Shown here: positions 44,630 to 55,609 of the stretch, piece after piece
Layout of the letters: each line of letters opens with the position of its first letter
How positions within the stretch are numbered: the first letter of the stretch is position 1
Assembly (NCBI RefSeq): GCF_900112245.1
Contig: NZ_FOYX01000001.1
Location: forward strand, 1,661,856-1,725,855
Direction: 5' to 3'
Source: Maribacter stanieri
Lineage (GTDB): Bacteria; Bacteroidota; Bacteroidia; Flavobacteriales; Flavobacteriaceae
DNA length: 64,000 bases
Made by a program: the position numbers and the translations under genes
Notes under the pieces: model-generated
Told to the model about the DNA's origin: nothing
What the model saw: only the letters and a program-made list of their open reading frames with translations
Databases searched by the model: none

Positions 44630-46762
44630 ATGGCAAGAGATTTAAAATTTACAAGAAATATAGGTATTGCTGCGCACATTGATGCTGGTAAAACTACGAC
44701 AACAGAGCGTATTCTTTTTTATACGGGTGTTAGTCATAAAATAGGTGAAGTTCATGATGGTGCTGCTACTATGGACTGGATGGAGCAAGAGCAGGAAAGA
44801 GGTATTACTATTACTTCTGCTGCTACTACTTGTACTTGGAAGTTTCCTTTAGAGAATGCAAAGGAGCTTGATAATACTAAGGATTATCACTTTAATATAA
44901 TAGATACACCGGGGCACGTTGATTTTACTGTAGAGGTAAATAGATCATTACGTGTTTTGGATGGTTTGGTTTTCTTGTTTAGTGCGGTTGATGGTGTTGA
45001 GCCTCAATCAGAAACTAACTGGAGATTGGCTGATAACTATAAGGTTCCAAGAATTGGTTTTGTGAACAAGATGGACCGTCAAGGTTCTAACTTCCTTATG
45101 GTTTGTAAGCAAGTTAAGGAAATGTTGGGTTCTAATGCAGTTCCAATTGTACTTCCTATCGGTGACGAAGCTGATTTTAGAGGTATAGTTGATTTAGCTA
45201 AGAACAGAGCAATTACATGGCACGAAGAAGGTTTTGGTGCTACTTTTGATGTAATTGACATTCCTGAGGATATGAAAGCCGAAGTTAAGGAGTATAGAGC
45301 TGCCTTAATTGAAGCTGTTGCAGAATATGATGAGGAGTTGATGGAGAAATTCTTCGAAGATGAAGATTCTATCACTGAAGATGAAGTGCATGCTGCTTTA
45401 AGAGCTGCTGTTATGGATCGTGCAATCATTCCAATGATATGTGGTTCTTCATTTAAGAATAAGGGTGTTCAGTTTTTATTGGATGCTGTATGTAGATATT
45501 TACCTTCGCCTGTAGATAAAGAGGCGATTGAGGGAACTAACCCTGATACAGGTGAGGTTGAAAAACGTAAGCCTAGTGTAAAAGAGCCTTTTGCGGCTTT
45601 GGCTTTTAAAATTGCTACTGATCCTTTTGTTGGAAGATTGGCATTTTTTAGAACATACTCTGGTCGTTTAGATGCTGGTTCTTATATATTGAATAACCGT
45701 TCAGGTAAAAAAGAACGTATTTCACGTATTTATCAAATGCACTCTAATAAACAAAATGCTATTGATTATATCGAAGCGGGTGATATTGGTGCGGCTGTAG
45801 GTTTCAAGGATATTAAGACTGGTGATACCATGTCTGATGAAAAGCATCCAATTGTATTGGAGAGCATGGATTTCCCTGAGCCAGTTATTGGTATTGCTGT
45901 TGAGCCTAAAACTAAGGCAGACGTTGATAAGTTAGGTATGGCTTTGGCTAAATTGGCTGAAGAGGATCCAACTTTCCAGGTGAAAACTGATGAAGCTTCA
46001 GGGCAAACAATTATATCTGGTATGGGTGAGCTTCACTTAGATATTATTGTTGACCGTTTAAGAAGAGAGTTCAAGGTTGAAGTAAACCAAGGTGAACCAC
46101 AAGTAGAATACAAAGAAGCATTAACTAAAACGGCATCTCACAGAGAAACTTATAAAAAGCAATCTGGTGGTCGTGGTAAATTTGGTGATATTGTATTTGA
46201 GATGGGTCCTGCTGATGAGGATTTCAAAGGAGAAGGTCTTCAGTTTGTTGATGAGATAAAAGGTGGTCGTATACCAAAGGAATTCATTCCATCTGTAGAA
46301 AAAGGTTTCAATGTTGCTATGCAAAACGGACCTTTGGCTGGATATGAAATGGATACAATGAAAGTTGTACTTAAGGATGGATCTTTCCACGCTGTGGATT
46401 CTGATGCACTTTCTTTCGAATTAGCTGCAAAAATGGGGTATAAAGCTGCTGGTAAGGCTGCTGGTGCCGTTATCATGGAGCCGATTATGAAATTGGAAGT
46501 TATCACCCCAGAAGAAAACATGGGTGATATCGTGGGAGATTTAAATAGACGTAGAGGTACTATTGGTGATATGAGTGATAGAGCTGGTGCCAAAGTTGTT
46601 AAAGGTACTGTTCCATTATCTGAAATGTTCGGATATGTAACATCTCTTAGAACTTTATCTTCAGGACGTGCTACTTCAACAATGGAATTTTCACACTATG
46701 CAGAAACTCCTTCTAATATTTCAGAAGAAGTTATTAAGGCAGCAAAAGGTATAACAGCATAA
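44630..46762 (+). CDS. fusA: Elongation factor G
   Basis: A 710-residue translational GTPase. It has P-loop [19 protein letters not shown], switch [27 protein letters not shown] in [10 protein letters not shown], and domain IV/V sequences ([20 protein letters not shown]). EF-G moves the tRNA-mRNA complex. The length matches bacterial EF-G. It is a single copy here in the normal place between rpsG and rpsJ. Frames on the other strand inside it are shadows. Confidence 0.97.
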   Translation: MARDLKFTRNIGIAAHIDAGKTTTTERILFYTGVSHKIGEVHDGAATMDWMEQEQERGITITSAATTCTWKFPLENAKELDNTKDYHFNIIDTPGHVDFTVEVNRSLRVLDGLVFLFSAVDGVEPQSETNWRLADNYKVPRIGFVNKMDRQGSNFLMVCKQVKEMLGSNAVPIVLPIGDEADFRGIVDLAKNRAITWHEEGFGATFDVIDIPEDMKAEVKEYRAALIEAVAEYDEELMEKFFEDEDSITEDEVHAALRAAVMDRAIIPMICGSSFKNKGVQFLLDAVCRYLPSPVDKEAIEGTNPDTGEVEKRKPSVKEPFAALAFKIATDPFVGRLAFFRTYSGRLDAGSYILNNRSGKKERISRIYQMHSNKQNAIDYIEAGDIGAAVGFKDIKTGDTMSDEKHPIVLESMDFPEPVIGIAVEPKTKADVDKLGMALAKLAEEDPTFQVKTDEASGQTIISGMGELHLDIIVDRLRREFKVEVNQGEPQVEYKEALTKTASHRETYKKQSGGRGKFGDIVFEMGPADEDFKGEGLQFVDEIKGGRIPKEFIPSVEKGFNVAMQNGPLAGYEMDTMKVVLKDGSFHAVDSDALSFELAAKMGYKAAGKAAGAVIMEPIMKLEVITPEENMGDIVGDLNRRRGTIGDMSDRAGAKVVKGTVPLSEMFGYVTSLRTLSSGRATSTMEFSHYAETPSNISEEVIKAAKGITA

Positions 46763-46771
46763 ATTTAGGAC

Positions 46772-47077
46772 ATGAGTCAGAAAATTAGAATAAAACTAAA
46801 ATCTTACGATCACAATTTAGTGGATAAATCTGCTGAAAAGATTGTAAAAACGGTAAAGACTACCGGTGCTGTTGTAACAGGACCAATTCCTTTACCTACG
46901 CATAAAAAGATATTTACAGTTTTGCGTTCACCTCACGTGAATAAAAAATCAAGAGAGCAGTTCCAATTAAGTTCTTATAAGAGATTATTGGATATCTATA
47001 GCTCTTCATCTAAAACTATTGATGCACTTATGAAGCTAGAGCTTCCAAGTGGTGTAGAAGTAGAGATTAAGGTGTAA
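46772..47077 (+). CDS. rpsJ: 30S ribosomal protein S10
   Basis: A 101-residue protein starting [19 protein letters not shown], with the loop [20 protein letters not shown]. It is the last gene of the str part. The next gene, rplC, is 144 bases away, a much larger gap than anywhere else in the cluster up to that point, and the gap contains hairpins. Confidence 0.97.
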   Translation: MSQKIRIKLKSYDHNLVDKSAEKIVKTVKTTGAVVTGPIPLPTHKKIFTVLRSPHVNKKSREQFQLSSYKRLLDIYSSSSKTIDALMKLELPSGVEVEIKV

Positions 47078-47082
47078 TTAAT

Positions 47083-47183
47083 TGTCTAGCTCATTTATGG
47101 GCTAGACTACATGTCCTAAGCTGCGTGCGAGGGAAAAACGGAAAAAATAATTTAGGGTTAAATTATTTTGACCCTATTTTTTT
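47083..47183 (+). promoter_or_regulatory. rpsJ-rplC leader with two hairpins, possible attenuator
   Basis: A first hairpin pairs TCTAGC (about 47083) with GCTAGA (about 47100). A second pairs AGGGT plus three A residues (47154-47162) with TTTGACCCT and is followed by ATTTTTTT (47176-47183), the form of an intrinsic terminator. No gene lies in the gap. It could end part of the str message or regulate entry into the S10 genes; protein control by L4, as in other phyla, is only analogy. Confidence 0.5.
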
Positions 47184-47221
47184 GTAAAGAATTTAATAAG
47201 TAATAATTAATATAAATAAGT

Positions 47222-47839
47222 ATGTCTGGGTTAATAGGAAAGAAAGTAGGCATGACCAGTATTTTTGACGAGAATGGAAAGAACATTCCATGTACCGTTA
47301 TACAAGCTGGCCCATGTGTAGTTACCCAAGTCAGAACCGAAGAGGTCGACGGGTATAGTGCCCTTCAACTTGGTTTCGATGACAAGGCAGAAACTCGTGC
47401 TAATAAGGCTGAATTAGGCCATTTTAAAAAAGCAGGTGCTTCTCCTAAGAAAAAGGTCGTTGAGTTCCAAGATTTTGAAGGTGATTTTAAATTAGGTGAC
47501 ACCGTAGGTGTAGATGTTTTTACTGAAGGTCAATTCGTAGATGTTATTGGTACATCTAAGGGTAAAGGTTTTCAAGGTGTTGTTAAACGTCACGGTTTTG
47601 CAGGGGTTGGTCAGGCAACTCACGGTCAGCATAACAGACTTAGAGCTCCTGGTTCTATTGGTGCTGCATCATATCCAGCAAGAGTATTCAAGGGTATGAA
47701 GATGGCTGGTAGAATGGGTACTGATCGTGTAACGGTTCAGAACCTTAGGGTTTTAAAAGTAGTTCCAGAGAAGAATCTTTTAGTAGTAAAAGGTTGTGTT
47801 CCGGGCCATAAGAATGCTTATGTAACTATACAAAGGTAG
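47222..47839 (+). CDS. rplC: 50S ribosomal protein L3
   Basis: A 205-residue protein starting [19 protein letters not shown]. The central extension carries [19 protein letters not shown] and [20 protein letters not shown], which reaches into the 23S peptidyl-transferase centre. It is the first gene of the S10 set in this genome, separated from rpsJ by 144 bases. Confidence 0.97.
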   Translation: MSGLIGKKVGMTSIFDENGKNIPCTVIQAGPCVVTQVRTEEVDGYSALQLGFDDKAETRANKAELGHFKKAGASPKKKVVEFQDFEGDFKLGDTVGVDVFTEGQFVDVIGTSKGKGFQGVVKRHGFAGVGQATHGQHNRLRAPGSIGAASYPARVFKGMKMAGRMGTDRVTVQNLRVLKVVPEKNLLVVKGCVPGHKNAYVTIQR

Positions 47840-47844
47840 ATGTA

Positions 47845-48477
47845 ATGAAAATAGCAGTTTTAGATATTAAAGGAAAAGACACAGGTAGAAAGGCAAACCT
47901 TTCTGATGATGTTTTCGCTATAGAGCCTAATGATCACGCAGTTTACTTAGATGTTAAGCAATATTTAGCTCATCAAAGACAAGGAACGCACAAAGCTAAA
48001 GAAAGAGCTGAGATCGCTGGTAGTACTAGAAAGATTAAAAAACAAAAAGGTACGGGTACTGCAAGAGCAGGTAGTATTAAATCGCCAATCTTTAGAGGTG
48101 GTGGTAGAATATTTGGACCTAGACCTAAAGATTATACTCAGAAGTTAAATAAAAACTTGAAGCGTTTAGCAAGAAAATCTGCATTGTCTTTGAAGACAAA
48201 AGAAAATGCAATTTTAGTAGTTGAAGACTTCGATTTTGATACTCCAAAAACTAAAGATTTTATCGAAGTTTTGAAGACCTTAGGTCTTGAAAATAAAAAG
48301 TCTTTAATAGTGTTGGGTGATTCAAATAAAGGTGTATATTTGTCTTCGCGTAATTTTAAAGGCTCAGAAGTTATAACTAACTCAGAATTAAGTACTTACA
48401 AAATTCTTCATGCTAATAGTGTGGTATTGTTAGAGAGCTCTTTAGAGGGGATTGAATCGAATTTAAATAAACAATAA
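47845..48477 (+). CDS. rplD: 50S ribosomal protein L4
   Basis: A 210-residue protein. The rRNA-binding exit-tunnel loop is present ([18 protein letters not shown] followed by [14 protein letters not shown]). Mutations in this loop confer macrolide resistance in other bacteria; the residues seen are ordinary. L4 also controls S10 operon expression in Escherichia coli, which is relevant to the leader found before rplC here. Confidence 0.97.
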   Translation: MKIAVLDIKGKDTGRKANLSDDVFAIEPNDHAVYLDVKQYLAHQRQGTHKAKERAEIAGSTRKIKKQKGTGTARAGSIKSPIFRGGGRIFGPRPKDYTQKLNKNLKRLARKSALSLKTKENAILVVEDFDFDTPKTKDFIEVLKTLGLENKKSLIVLGDSNKGVYLSSRNFKGSEVITNSELSTYKILHANSVVLLESSLEGIESNLNKQ

Positions 48478-48481
48478 TATC

Positions 48482-48772
48482 ATGAGTGTGTTAATAAAAC
48501 CAATTATAACGGAGAAAATGACTGCTGATAGCGAGTTGAATAACCGTTATGGATTCGTAGTTAACCCTAAGGCTAATAAGTTGCAGATTAAAGATGCAGT
48601 TGAAGCTACTTATGGTGTTTCTGTGAAGAAGGTTCGTACAATGAATTACGGTCCATCAAGAAAATCCAGATATACAAAAACTGGTGTACAACATGGTAAA
48701 ACAAATGCTATTAAAAAAGCAATTGTTGATGTAGTAGAAGGTGATATTATCGATTTTTACAGTAATCTATAA
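48482..48772 (+). CDS. rplW: 50S ribosomal protein L23
   Basis: A 96-residue protein with the conserved IKPIITEKMTADSE start and the YGVSVKKVRTMNYGPSRK segment. It sits at the exit of the ribosome tunnel and binds trigger factor and SRP. It begins 4 bases after rplD stops. Confidence 0.96.
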   Translation: MSVLIKPIITEKMTADSELNNRYGFVVNPKANKLQIKDAVEATYGVSVKKVRTMNYGPSRKSRYTKTGVQHGKTNAIKKAIVDVVEGDIIDFYSNL

Positions 48773-48781
48773 AGACAAGAA

Positions 48782-49606
48782 ATGTCAGTTAGAAAATTAA
48801 AACCAATCACTCCAGGACAGCGTTTTAGAGTAGTAAATGGATTTGACGCCATTACTGCTGATAAGCCGGAGAAAAGCTTGCTTGCTCCGTTAAAAAAGTC
48901 TGGAGGTAGAAACAGTCAAGGAAAGATGACCATACGCCAAAAAGGTGGAGGTCATAAAAGAAGGTATCGTGTAATAGATTTTAAGAGAGATAAGCAAGAT
49001 GTACTTGCTACTGTTAAGTCTATTGAATACGATCCAAATAGAACTGCATTTATTGCTCTTTTGGAATATGCGGATGGCGAAAAGCGTTATGTTGTAGCTC
49101 AAAACGGATTGCAGGTTGATCAACAGATTTCATCTGGATTAACTGTTGCTCCTGAGATAGGGAACGCAATGCCTTTGAGTGAAATTCCTCTAGGAACTAT
49201 AATTTCATGTATTGAGTTAAGACCTGGTCAAGGTGCTATTATGGCGCGTAGCGCAGGTACTTTTGCTCAACTTATGGCAAAGGACGGTAAGTTCGTTACT
49301 GTTAAGATGCCATCTGGTGAAACAAGATTAATTCTTTCAGGTTGTATGGCTACTATTGGTGCTATATCTAACTCGGATCATCAATTACTGGTATCAGGTA
49401 AAGCTGGTAGAAGTAGATGGTTGGGTAGAAGACCAAGAACTAGACCGGTAGCTATGAACCCTGTCGATCACCCAATGGGTGGTGGTGAAGGTAGAGCTTC
49501 AGGTGGTCATCCAAGATCGAGAAATGGAATTCCTGCTAAAGGATTCAGAACTCGTTCTAAGACCAAGAGCACCAACAAGTATATAATAGAACGTAGAAAG
49601 AAATAA
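48782..49606 (+). CDS. rplB: 50S ribosomal protein L2
   Basis: A 274-residue protein. Near the N-terminus it has [20 protein letters not shown] and near the C-terminus [14 protein letters not shown], which includes the conserved His essential for peptidyl transferase assembly. It is normal in length and follows rplW by 9 bases. Confidence 0.97.
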   Translation: MSVRKLKPITPGQRFRVVNGFDAITADKPEKSLLAPLKKSGGRNSQGKMTIRQKGGGHKRRYRVIDFKRDKQDVLATVKSIEYDPNRTAFIALLEYADGEKRYVVAQNGLQVDQQISSGLTVAPEIGNAMPLSEIPLGTIISCIELRPGQGAIMARSAGTFAQLMAKDGKFVTVKMPSGETRLILSGCMATIGAISNSDHQLLVSGKAGRSRWLGRRPRTRPVAMNPVDHPMGGGEGRASGGHPRSRNGIPAKGFRTRSKTKSTNKYIIERRKK

Positions 49607-49620
49607 AAAAGTAGAAAGAA

Positions 49621-49899
49621 ATGGCACGTTCACTAAAAAAAGGACCTTACGTTCACTATAGTTTGGAGAAGAAAATCCAACAAAGTGTTTCATCCGGAAA
49701 AAAAGCGGTAATCAAAACTTGGTCTAGAGCCTCTATGATTACACCTGATTTTGTAGGAATGACGATAGCGGTTCACAACGGAAAACAATTTGTACCTGTT
49801 TTTGTAACAGAAAACATGGTAGGACATAAACTTGGGGAATTTTCACCAACTAGATCTTTTAGAGGTCATGCAGGTGCGAAAAACAAAGGAAAAAAGTAA
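49621..49899 (+). CDS. rpsS: 30S ribosomal protein S19
   Basis: A 92-residue protein starting [19 protein letters not shown], ending in [19 protein letters not shown]. It binds the 16S 3' domain and contacts the tRNA A-site region with S13. Three bases separate its stop from rplV. Confidence 0.97.
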   Translation: MARSLKKGPYVHYSLEKKIQQSVSSGKKAVIKTWSRASMITPDFVGMTIAVHNGKQFVPVFVTENMVGHKLGEFSPTRSFRGHAGAKNKGKK

Positions 49900-49902
49900 G
49901 CT

Positions 49903-50310
49903 ATGGGAGTTCGTAAAAAACAGATGGCCGAAAGAATAAAGGCTGAGAAGAAAAAGGTAGCTTTCGCTAAGTTGAATAACTGTCCTACTTCACCTAGAAA
50001 GATGCGTTTGGTTGCTGATTTAATTCGTGGTGTAAAGGTAGAGCAAGCTTTAGCTATTTTAAGGTTCAATCCTAAAGAAGCTTCTAGAAAGTTGGAGAAA
50101 TTATTACTTTCAGCTTTGGCTAATTGGCAGGCAAAAAATGAAGAGGCAAGTGTAGAAGATGCTGATTTAATTGTAGCTGAGATTAGAGTAGATAGTGGTG
50201 CAATGCTTAAGAGATTGCGTCCAGCTCCACAAGGTAGAGCACATAGAATTAGAAAACGTTCAAACCATGTAACTTTGGTATTGGGGTCAAAAAATATAAC
50301 AGAAAACTAG
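49903..50310 (+). CDS. rplV: 50S ribosomal protein L22
   Basis: A 135-residue protein with the conserved [18 protein letters not shown] and the long beta-hairpin region [20 protein letters not shown] that lines the exit tunnel. A basic N-terminal extension ([18 protein letters not shown]) precedes the core. It is continuous with rpsC, one base apart. Confidence 0.96.
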   Translation: MGVRKKQMAERIKAEKKKVAFAKLNNCPTSPRKMRLVADLIRGVKVEQALAILRFNPKEASRKLEKLLLSALANWQAKNEEASVEDADLIVAEIRVDSGAMLKRLRPAPQGRAHRIRKRSNHVTLVLGSKNITEN

Positions 50311-50311
50311 G

Positions 50312-51028
50312 ATGGGACAGAAAACAAATCCAATAGGAAATCGTCTAGGAATCATTAGAGGTTGGGAATCTAACTGGTATGGTGGTAACGATTACGGAGA
50401 TAAATTGGCTGAGGATGATAAAATACGAAAGTATATTCATGCAAGACTTTCTAAAGCTAGTGTTTCTAGAGTTATAATAGAACGTACTCTTAAATTAATC
50501 ACAGTTACAGTAACCACTGCGAGACCTGGTATTATTATCGGTAAAGGTGGTCAGGAAGTTGATAAACTTAAGGAAGAATTGAAAAAAATCACCAATAAGG
50601 AGGTTCAGATCAATATCTTTGAAATAAAAAGACCTGAGCTTGATGCTAACTTAGTTGCAGCAAGTGTAGCTCGTCAAATTGAAAGTAGAATTTCTTTTAG
50701 AAGAGCAATAAAAATGGCAATCGCTGCAGCAATGCGTATGAATGCTGAAGGAATAAAGATTCAGATCTCTGGTAGATTGAATGGTGCTGAAATGGCTCGT
50801 TCGGAATCTTATAAAGATGGTAGAATTCCATTATCTACTTTTAGAGCTGATATTGATTATGCTCTACAAGAAGCTCAAACTACATATGGTAAACTTGGTA
50901 TTAAAGTTTGGATTATGAAAGGTGAGGTATATGGTAAAAGAGATTTATCTCCATTAGTAGGAATGCAAAAGGATTCTTCTAAAGGTGGTAAGCAAGAAGG
51001 TGGAAGAAAACAACGTCGTAGAAAGTAA
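50312..51028 (+). CDS. rpsC: 30S ribosomal protein S3
   Basis: A 238-residue protein with the start [20 protein letters not shown], a KH domain with [20 protein letters not shown], and the C-terminal domain with [16 protein letters not shown]. It ends in a basic tail ([11 protein letters not shown]). S3 forms part of the mRNA entry site. Confidence 0.97.
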   Translation: MGQKTNPIGNRLGIIRGWESNWYGGNDYGDKLAEDDKIRKYIHARLSKASVSRVIIERTLKLITVTVTTARPGIIIGKGGQEVDKLKEELKKITNKEVQINIFEIKRPELDANLVAASVARQIESRISFRRAIKMAIAAAMRMNAEGIKIQISGRLNGAEMARSESYKDGRIPLSTFRADIDYALQEAQTTYGKLGIKVWIMKGEVYGKRDLSPLVGMQKDSSKGGKQEGGRKQRRRK

Positions 51029-51048
51029 TTTTTTAAAGAACTAAAGTA

Positions 51049-51477
51049 ATGTTACAACCGAAAAGAACAAAGTTCCGTAAAATGCAGAAAGGCCGTATGA
51101 AAGGTCTTGCTGGGAGAGGACACCAACTTTCAAATGGTATGTTCGGTATAAAGAATGTTGATGATGCTACATTTTTGACTTCACGCCAGATAGAAGCTGC
51201 TCGTATTGCTGCTACTAGATTCATGAAGAGGGAAGGTCAATTGTGGATTAAAATATTTCCAGACAAGCCGATTACCAAAAAGCCATTAGAAGTACGTATG
51301 GGTAAAGGTAAAGGTGCACCAGAATATTTCGTAGCCGTGGTAAAACCAGGTAGAATTATGTTCGAAGTGGCCGGAGTTCCTATGGAAGTAGCAAAAGAAG
51401 CTTTAAGATTAGCGGCTCAAAAACTTCCTGTTAAAACAAAATTCATTGTAGCTCGAGATTACGAGGGCGGAAATTAA
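51049..51477 (+). CDS. rplP: 50S ribosomal protein L16
   Basis: A 142-residue protein starting [19 protein letters not shown]. It contains [20 protein letters not shown] and [19 protein letters not shown]. Its position near the A-site tRNA helps organise the 50S subunit. It is followed 12 bases later by rpmC. Confidence 0.97.
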   Translation: MLQPKRTKFRKMQKGRMKGLAGRGHQLSNGMFGIKNVDDATFLTSRQIEAARIAATRFMKREGQLWIKIFPDKPITKKPLEVRMGKGKGAPEYFVAVVKPGRIMFEVAGVPMEVAKEALRLAAQKLPVKTKFIVARDYEGGN

Positions 51478-51489
51478 ACGTAAGGAATA

Positions 51490-51681
51490 ATGAAAAAACA
51501 AGAGATTAAAGAAATGTCTGTGGAAGGACTTACGGAGAAATTTGCCGAGTACAAGAAGCAACATGCAGATTTGAAAATGGCACATTTTGTAACTCCGTTA
51601 GAAAATCCACTTCAGATTAGAAAAGTAAGGAGAACGGTAGCAAGATTAGCCACTGAATTAACTAATAGGGAAAACCAATAA
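51490..51681 (+). CDS. rpmC: 50S ribosomal protein L29
   Basis: A 63-residue protein with the L29 helical hairpin, starting KKQEIKEMSVEGLTEKF and ending in RKVRRTVARLATELTNRE. It is in the standard position between rplP and rpsQ. Confidence 0.95.
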   Translation: MKKQEIKEMSVEGLTEKFAEYKKQHADLKMAHFVTPLENPLQIRKVRRTVARLATELTNRENQ

Positions 51682-51693
51682 TTGGTGGGCTTT

Positions 51694-51951
51694 ATGGAGA
51701 AAAGAAATTTAAGAAAAGAGAGAGTAGGAGTTGTCACTAGTAATAAAATGGAGAAGTCTATTGTTATTGCTGAAGTGAAAAGAGTAAAACATCCTATGTA
51801 CGGAAAGTTCGTTTTGAAGACAAAGAAATATGTTGCACATGACGAAAAGAACGATTGTAACATTGGTGATACTGTAAAGATCATGGAGACTCGTCCTATG
51901 AGTAAAACCAAATGTTGGAGATTAGTAGAAATCTTAGAAAGAGCTAAATAA
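51694..51951 (+). CDS. rpsQ: 30S ribosomal protein S17
   Basis: An 85-residue protein. The start is the ATG at 51694 ([19 protein letters not shown]). An in-frame TTG and GTG upstream are less likely, because the conserved S17 sequence begins just after this Met. [19 protein letters not shown] and [20 protein letters not shown] are the family core. Confidence 0.95.
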   Translation: MEKRNLRKERVGVVTSNKMEKSIVIAEVKRVKHPMYGKFVLKTKKYVAHDEKNDCNIGDTVKIMETRPMSKTKCWRLVEILERAK

Positions 51952-51954
51952 GTT

Positions 51955-52323
51955 ATGTTACAGCAAGAATCTAGATTAAAAGTAGCGGATAACACCGGAG
52001 CAAAGGAAGTTTTAACTATCCGTGTTCTTGGTGGTACCAAAAGAAGGTATGCTTCAATAGGTGACAAAATTGTTGTTACGGTTAAAGAAGCTACTCCGAA
52101 CGGAGGTATCAAGAAAGGTGCGGTTTCAACTGCTGTTGTAGTTCGTACTAAGAAAGAGGTTAGAAGACCTGATGGGTCTTATATCAGATTTGATGATAAC
52201 GCTTGTGTGTTATTGAATCCTGCCGGAGAAATGAGAGGAACTCGTGTTTTTGGACCTGTAGCAAGAGAGCTTAGGGATAAGCAGTTCATGAAGATTGTAT
52301 CATTGGCCCCAGAGGTATTATAA
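51955..52323 (+). CDS. rplN: 50S ribosomal protein L14
   Basis: A 122-residue protein starting [20 protein letters not shown], with the strictly conserved ending [20 protein letters not shown]. It is in the correct position between rpsQ and rplX. Confidence 0.97.
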   Translation: MLQQESRLKVADNTGAKEVLTIRVLGGTKRRYASIGDKIVVTVKEATPNGGIKKGAVSTAVVVRTKKEVRRPDGSYIRFDDNACVLLNPAGEMRGTRVFGPVARELRDKQFMKIVSLAPEVL

Positions 52324-52336
52324 TATAACGGACAAG

Positions 52337-52651
52337 ATGAAAAAGTTAAAAATCAAAACAGGAGATACGGTAAGAATTACCGCTGGTGACCATAAGGGAA
52401 CCGAAGGTAAAGTGATGCGTGTTGATCTTGAGAAAAATAAAGCCATCGTTGAAGGTGCCAATATGGTATCTAAACATGAGAAGCCTAGTGCTAAGAACCC
52501 TCAAGGTGGTATTGTAAAAAAAGAAGCTTTAATCCACATTTCTAACTTGGCTCTAATCGACGGTAAATCTGGCGATACAACTAGAGTAGGTTACGAAATA
52601 AAGGATGGTAAAAAAGTTAGGGTTTCCAAAAAATCCAATGAAGTAATTTAG
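52337..52651 (+). CDS. rplX: 50S ribosomal protein L24
   Basis: From the ATG at 52337 this gives 104 residues starting [21 protein letters not shown] longer in-frame start at 52295 lies inside rplN and is rejected. The KOW-type motif [19 protein letters not shown] is clear, followed by [18 protein letters not shown]. Confidence 0.95.
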   Translation: MKKLKIKTGDTVRITAGDHKGTEGKVMRVDLEKNKAIVEGANMVSKHEKPSAKNPQGGIVKKEALIHISNLALIDGKSGDTTRVGYEIKDGKKVRVSKKSNEVI

Positions 52652-52653
52652 TT

Positions 52654-53205
52654 ATGGCATACGTTGCAAGATTAAAGAAAGAGTATAAGGAGCGAATAGT
52701 AGCTGCCCTTACCGAAGAGTTTGGTTACAGTAATGTAATGCAGGTTCCTAAGTTAGAGAAGATAGTAATGAGTAGAGGTGTAGGAGCTGCTGTTGCTGAC
52801 AAGAAACTTATTGACCATGCAATAGATGAAATGACTATGATTACTGGTCAAAAAGCCGTTGCTACTATGTCTAAGAAAGATGTTGCTGCCTTTAAGTTAA
52901 GAAAAGGCATGCCAATTGGTGCAAAAGTTACCTTAAGAGGTGAGCGTATGTACGAATTTTTAGATCGTTTGGTGACTTCAGCATTACCTCGTGTTAGAGA
53001 TTTTCAAGGTATTAAGGCTACAGGTTTTGATGGTCGTGGAAATTATAACTTGGGTGTTACTGAGCAAATAATATTTCCTGAAGTTAATATTGATAAAATC
53101 AATAGAATTAACGGTATGGATATTACCTTTGTAACTTCTGCGGGAACTGACAAAGAAGCAAAATCATTATTAACAGAATTAGGTTTACCTTTTAAAAAGA
53201 ATTAG
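52654..53205 (+). CDS. rplE: 50S ribosomal protein L5
   Basis: A 183-residue protein with [19 protein letters not shown] sequence ([20 protein letters not shown]) and [14 protein letters not shown] followed by [11 protein letters not shown]5 binds 5S rRNA. Two bases separate it from rplX. Confidence 0.97.
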   Translation: MAYVARLKKEYKERIVAALTEEFGYSNVMQVPKLEKIVMSRGVGAAVADKKLIDHAIDEMTMITGQKAVATMSKKDVAAFKLRKGMPIGAKVTLRGERMYEFLDRLVTSALPRVRDFQGIKATGFDGRGNYNLGVTEQIIFPEVNIDKINRINGMDITFVTSAGTDKEAKSLLTELGLPFKKN

Positions 53206-53206
53206 T

Positions 53207-53476
53207 ATGGCTAAGGAATCAATGAAAGCCCGTGAGAGAAAAAGGGAAAGAACTGTAGCAGTTTATGCTGAAAAACGTAAAGCTTTGAAAGAAGCTGGCG
53301 ATTATGAAGCGTTACAGAGACTACCTAAAAATGCCTCTCCGGTACGTTTACATAACAGATGTAAATTAACTGGAAGACCTAAAGGTTACATGAGAACTTT
53401 TGGTATTTCAAGGGTAAAATTCAGAGAGATGGCTAATGCCGGTTTAATACCAGGTGTTAAGAAAGCTAGCTGGTAG
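53207..53476 (+). CDS. rpsN: 30S ribosomal protein S14 (zinc-free long form)
   Basis: An 89-residue S14. It starts [17 protein letters not shown] and carries [19 protein letters not shown] and [20 protein letters not shown]. Only one Cys is present, so it is the C-minus form that does not bind zinc. It starts one base after rplE stops, and a 66-base gap follows before rpsH. Confidence 0.96.
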   Translation: MAKESMKARERKRERTVAVYAEKRKALKEAGDYEALQRLPKNASPVRLHNRCKLTGRPKGYMRTFGISRVKFREMANAGLIPGVKKASW

Positions 53477-53542
53477 ATTAAGAATTATTAATGGATTCAG
53501 GTTTAGCTAATTTGCTGAAAACCGTTTCCGAATTATATACAT

Positions 53543-53941
53543 ATGGTAACAGATACTATTGCAGATTACCTAACGAGAGTTAGAAACGCGAGTAGAGCGG
53601 GACATAGGGTTGTTGAAATTCCTGCGTCAAATCTAAAGAAAGAAATAACTAAAATATTATTCGATCAAGGGTATATTTTAAGTTATAAATTCGAAGAAAA
53701 TAAAGTTCAAGGTTCTATTAAGATAGCTTTGAAATATGATAAGCTTACAAAAGAGCCTGTAATCAAGAAAATACAGCGTATAAGTAAGCCTGGTCTTAGG
53801 AAATATTCAGGTAACGAAGATTTACCTCGTGTATTAAATGGTTTGGGTGTTGCAATTGTTTCTACATCTCATGGTGTAATGACTAGCAAGCAGGCTAAGG
53901 CAGAGAAAGTTGGTGGTGAAGTTTTGTGCTACGTTTATTAA
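53543..53941 (+). CDS. rpsH: 30S ribosomal protein S8
   Basis: A 132-residue protein with the start VTDTIADYLTRVRNASRAGH and the end GVAIVSTSHGVMTSKQAK and GGEVLCYVY. S8 binds the central domain of 16S rRNA and in other bacteria represses the spc operon. The 66-base gap upstream has no clear hairpin. Confidence 0.97.
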   Translation: MVTDTIADYLTRVRNASRAGHRVVEIPASNLKKEITKILFDQGYILSYKFEENKVQGSIKIALKYDKLTKEPVIKKIQRISKPGLRKYSGNEDLPRVLNGLGVAIVSTSHGVMTSKQAKAEKVGGEVLCYVY

Positions 53942-53960
53942 TTGATTAAAGATTTAGAAA

Positions 53961-54503
53961 ATGTCTAGAATAGGTAATAATCCAATCGCAATTCCTGAAG
54001 GGGTTACAATTGAAATTAACGACAATATAATTTCTGTAAAAGGGAAATTAGGTGAGTTGACTCAAGAGTTCTCTGGTGTAGCGGTTAAAGTAGAAGACGG
54101 ACAGGCTTTCGTAACAAGGCCATCGGATTCTAAGGAGCATAAAGCAAAGCACGGTTTATATAGATCACTTATAACTAATATGGTTGATGGTGTTTCTAAA
54201 GGTTGGACCAAAGAATTAGAATTAGTAGGTGTAGGGTATAGGGCAAGTAATCAAGGTCAAAAACTTGAATTGGCTTTAGGTTTTTCTCACAACATCGTTT
54301 TCAACTTAGCTTCTGAAGTTAAAGTTGAAACTATATCAGAAAAAGGTAAGAACCCTATAGTTAAGCTAACGTCTCATGACAAACAACTAGTTGGTCATAT
54401 AGCTGCAAAGATTAGATCTTTCCGTAGACCAGAGCCGTACAAAGGAAAAGGAATTAAATTTGTAGGTGAAATATTAAGAAGAAAAGCTGGTAAGTCGGCT
54501 TAA
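53961..54503 (+). CDS. rplF: 50S ribosomal protein L6
   Basis: A 180-residue protein starting MSRIGNNPIAIPEGVTIE. The signature EPYKGKGIKFVGEILRRKAG is near the C-terminus. It follows rpsH by 19 bases. Confidence 0.97.
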   Translation: MSRIGNNPIAIPEGVTIEINDNIISVKGKLGELTQEFSGVAVKVEDGQAFVTRPSDSKEHKAKHGLYRSLITNMVDGVSKGWTKELELVGVGYRASNQGQKLELALGFSHNIVFNLASEVKVETISEKGKNPIVKLTSHDKQLVGHIAAKIRSFRRPEPYKGKGIKFVGEILRRKAGKSA

Positions 54504-54515
54504 TAATAGGATATT

Positions 54516-54872
54516 ATGGGATTATCAAAAACACAAAGAAAATTAAGAATCCGACGTAGAATACGTAAGGTTTCTTCTGGAACTGCAGCTAAACCAAGGT
54601 TATCTGTTTTTAGAAGTAACAGCGAAATTTACGCTCAAGTTATAGACGACGTAAAAGGAGTCACTTTAGTATCCGCTTCTTCAAGAGATAAGGATATTGC
54701 GAAAGCAAAAGGAAATAAAACCGAGATTGCTGCTTTGGTTGGTAAAACAATCGCTGAAAAATCTGTAAAAGCTGGCTTAGAGAAAGTTGCTTTTGATAGA
54801 GGAGGTAATTTGTATCACGGAAGAGTAAAATCTTTGGCTGAGGGTGCAAGAGAAGCAGGTCTAAAATTCTAA
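54516..54872 (+). CDS. rplR: 50S ribosomal protein L18
   Basis: A 118-residue protein. It starts [19 protein letters not shown] and has [18 protein letters not shown] and [20 protein letters not shown]18 binds 5S rRNA with L5. The location between rplF and rpsE is standard. Confidence 0.97.
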   Translation: MGLSKTQRKLRIRRRIRKVSSGTAAKPRLSVFRSNSEIYAQVIDDVKGVTLVSASSRDKDIAKAKGNKTEIAALVGKTIAEKSVKAGLEKVAFDRGGNLYHGRVKSLAEGAREAGLKF

Positions 54873-54881
54873 TATACTAGT

Positions 54882-55406
54882 ATGTTCCAAAAATATAAAA
54901 ACGTAGAGACTGTTAAGCCAGGTGGTTTAGACTTAAAAGATAAATTAGTTGGTATTCAACGTGTAACCAAGGTAACAAAAGGTGGTAGAGCATTCGGTTT
55001 TTCTGCAATAGTTGTTGTAGGTGATGAAAATGGTGTTGTAGGTCATGGTTTAGGTAAATCTAAAGAGGTTGCTACTGCTATAGCAAAGGCAATTGAAGAT
55101 GGTAAAAAGAACTTAGTTCGTATTCCTTTAAATAAAGGAACTTTACCTCATGAGCAAAAAGGAAAATTTGGTGGAGCTAGAGTTTATATCCAGCCTGCAT
55201 CTCATGGTACCGGTGTAATTGCTGGTGGAGCTGTAAGATCGGTATTGGAATCTGTAGGTGTACAAGATGTATTATCTAAGTCTCAAGGATCTTCAAATCC
55301 ACATAACGTTGTTAAAGCAACTTTTGATGCTTTGTTGCAACTTAGAGATGCAAAAACTATCGCTACGCAAAGAGGTGTTTCTTTAGAAAAAGTATTTAAA
55401 GGATAA
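54882..55406 (+). CDS. rpsE: 30S ribosomal protein S5
   Basis: A 174-residue protein with the double-stranded-RNA-binding N-terminal domain ([20 protein letters not shown]) and [16 protein letters not shown] in the C-terminal domain. It starts 9 bases after rplR. Its role is in decoding fidelity. Confidence 0.97.
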   Translation: MFQKYKNVETVKPGGLDLKDKLVGIQRVTKVTKGGRAFGFSAIVVVGDENGVVGHGLGKSKEVATAIAKAIEDGKKNLVRIPLNKGTLPHEQKGKFGGARVYIQPASHGTGVIAGGAVRSVLESVGVQDVLSKSQGSSNPHNVVKATFDALLQLRDAKTIATQRGVSLEKVFKG

Positions 55407-55416
55407 GAGGAAAATT

Positions 55417-55596
55417 ATGGCAAAGATTAAAGTTACACAAGTAAAAAGCGGAATTAAGAAACCTCAAAATCAGAAAAGAACTTTAGAGGCGCTTGGTTTA
55501 AAGAGAATAGGACAGGTTGTTGAGCATGACGATACGCCGAACATTCTTGGAATGATAAATAAAGTTAAACATTTAGTTTCCACAGAGGAAGCTTAA
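55417..55596 (+). CDS. rpmD: 50S ribosomal protein L30
   Basis: A small gene of 59 codons plus stop. It begins ATGGCAAAGATTAAAGTTAC, and the protein has AKIKVTQVKSGIKKPQNQK near the start, then LGLKRIGQVVEHDDTPNI, the conserved L30 pattern. The length is normal. It is preceded by GAGG, an unusually good ribosome-binding sequence for this genome, 6 bases before the ATG. Confidence 0.95.
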   Translation: MAKIKVTQVKSGIKKPQNQKRTLEALGLKRIGQVVEHDDTPNILGMINKVKHLVSTEEA

Positions 55597-55609
55597 ATTT
55601 AGAATAAAA

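Noticed and set aside
46121..46593. Minus-strand frames inside fusA
   Set aside because: They are shadows of a highly conserved gene with strong codon bias and have no recognisable products.
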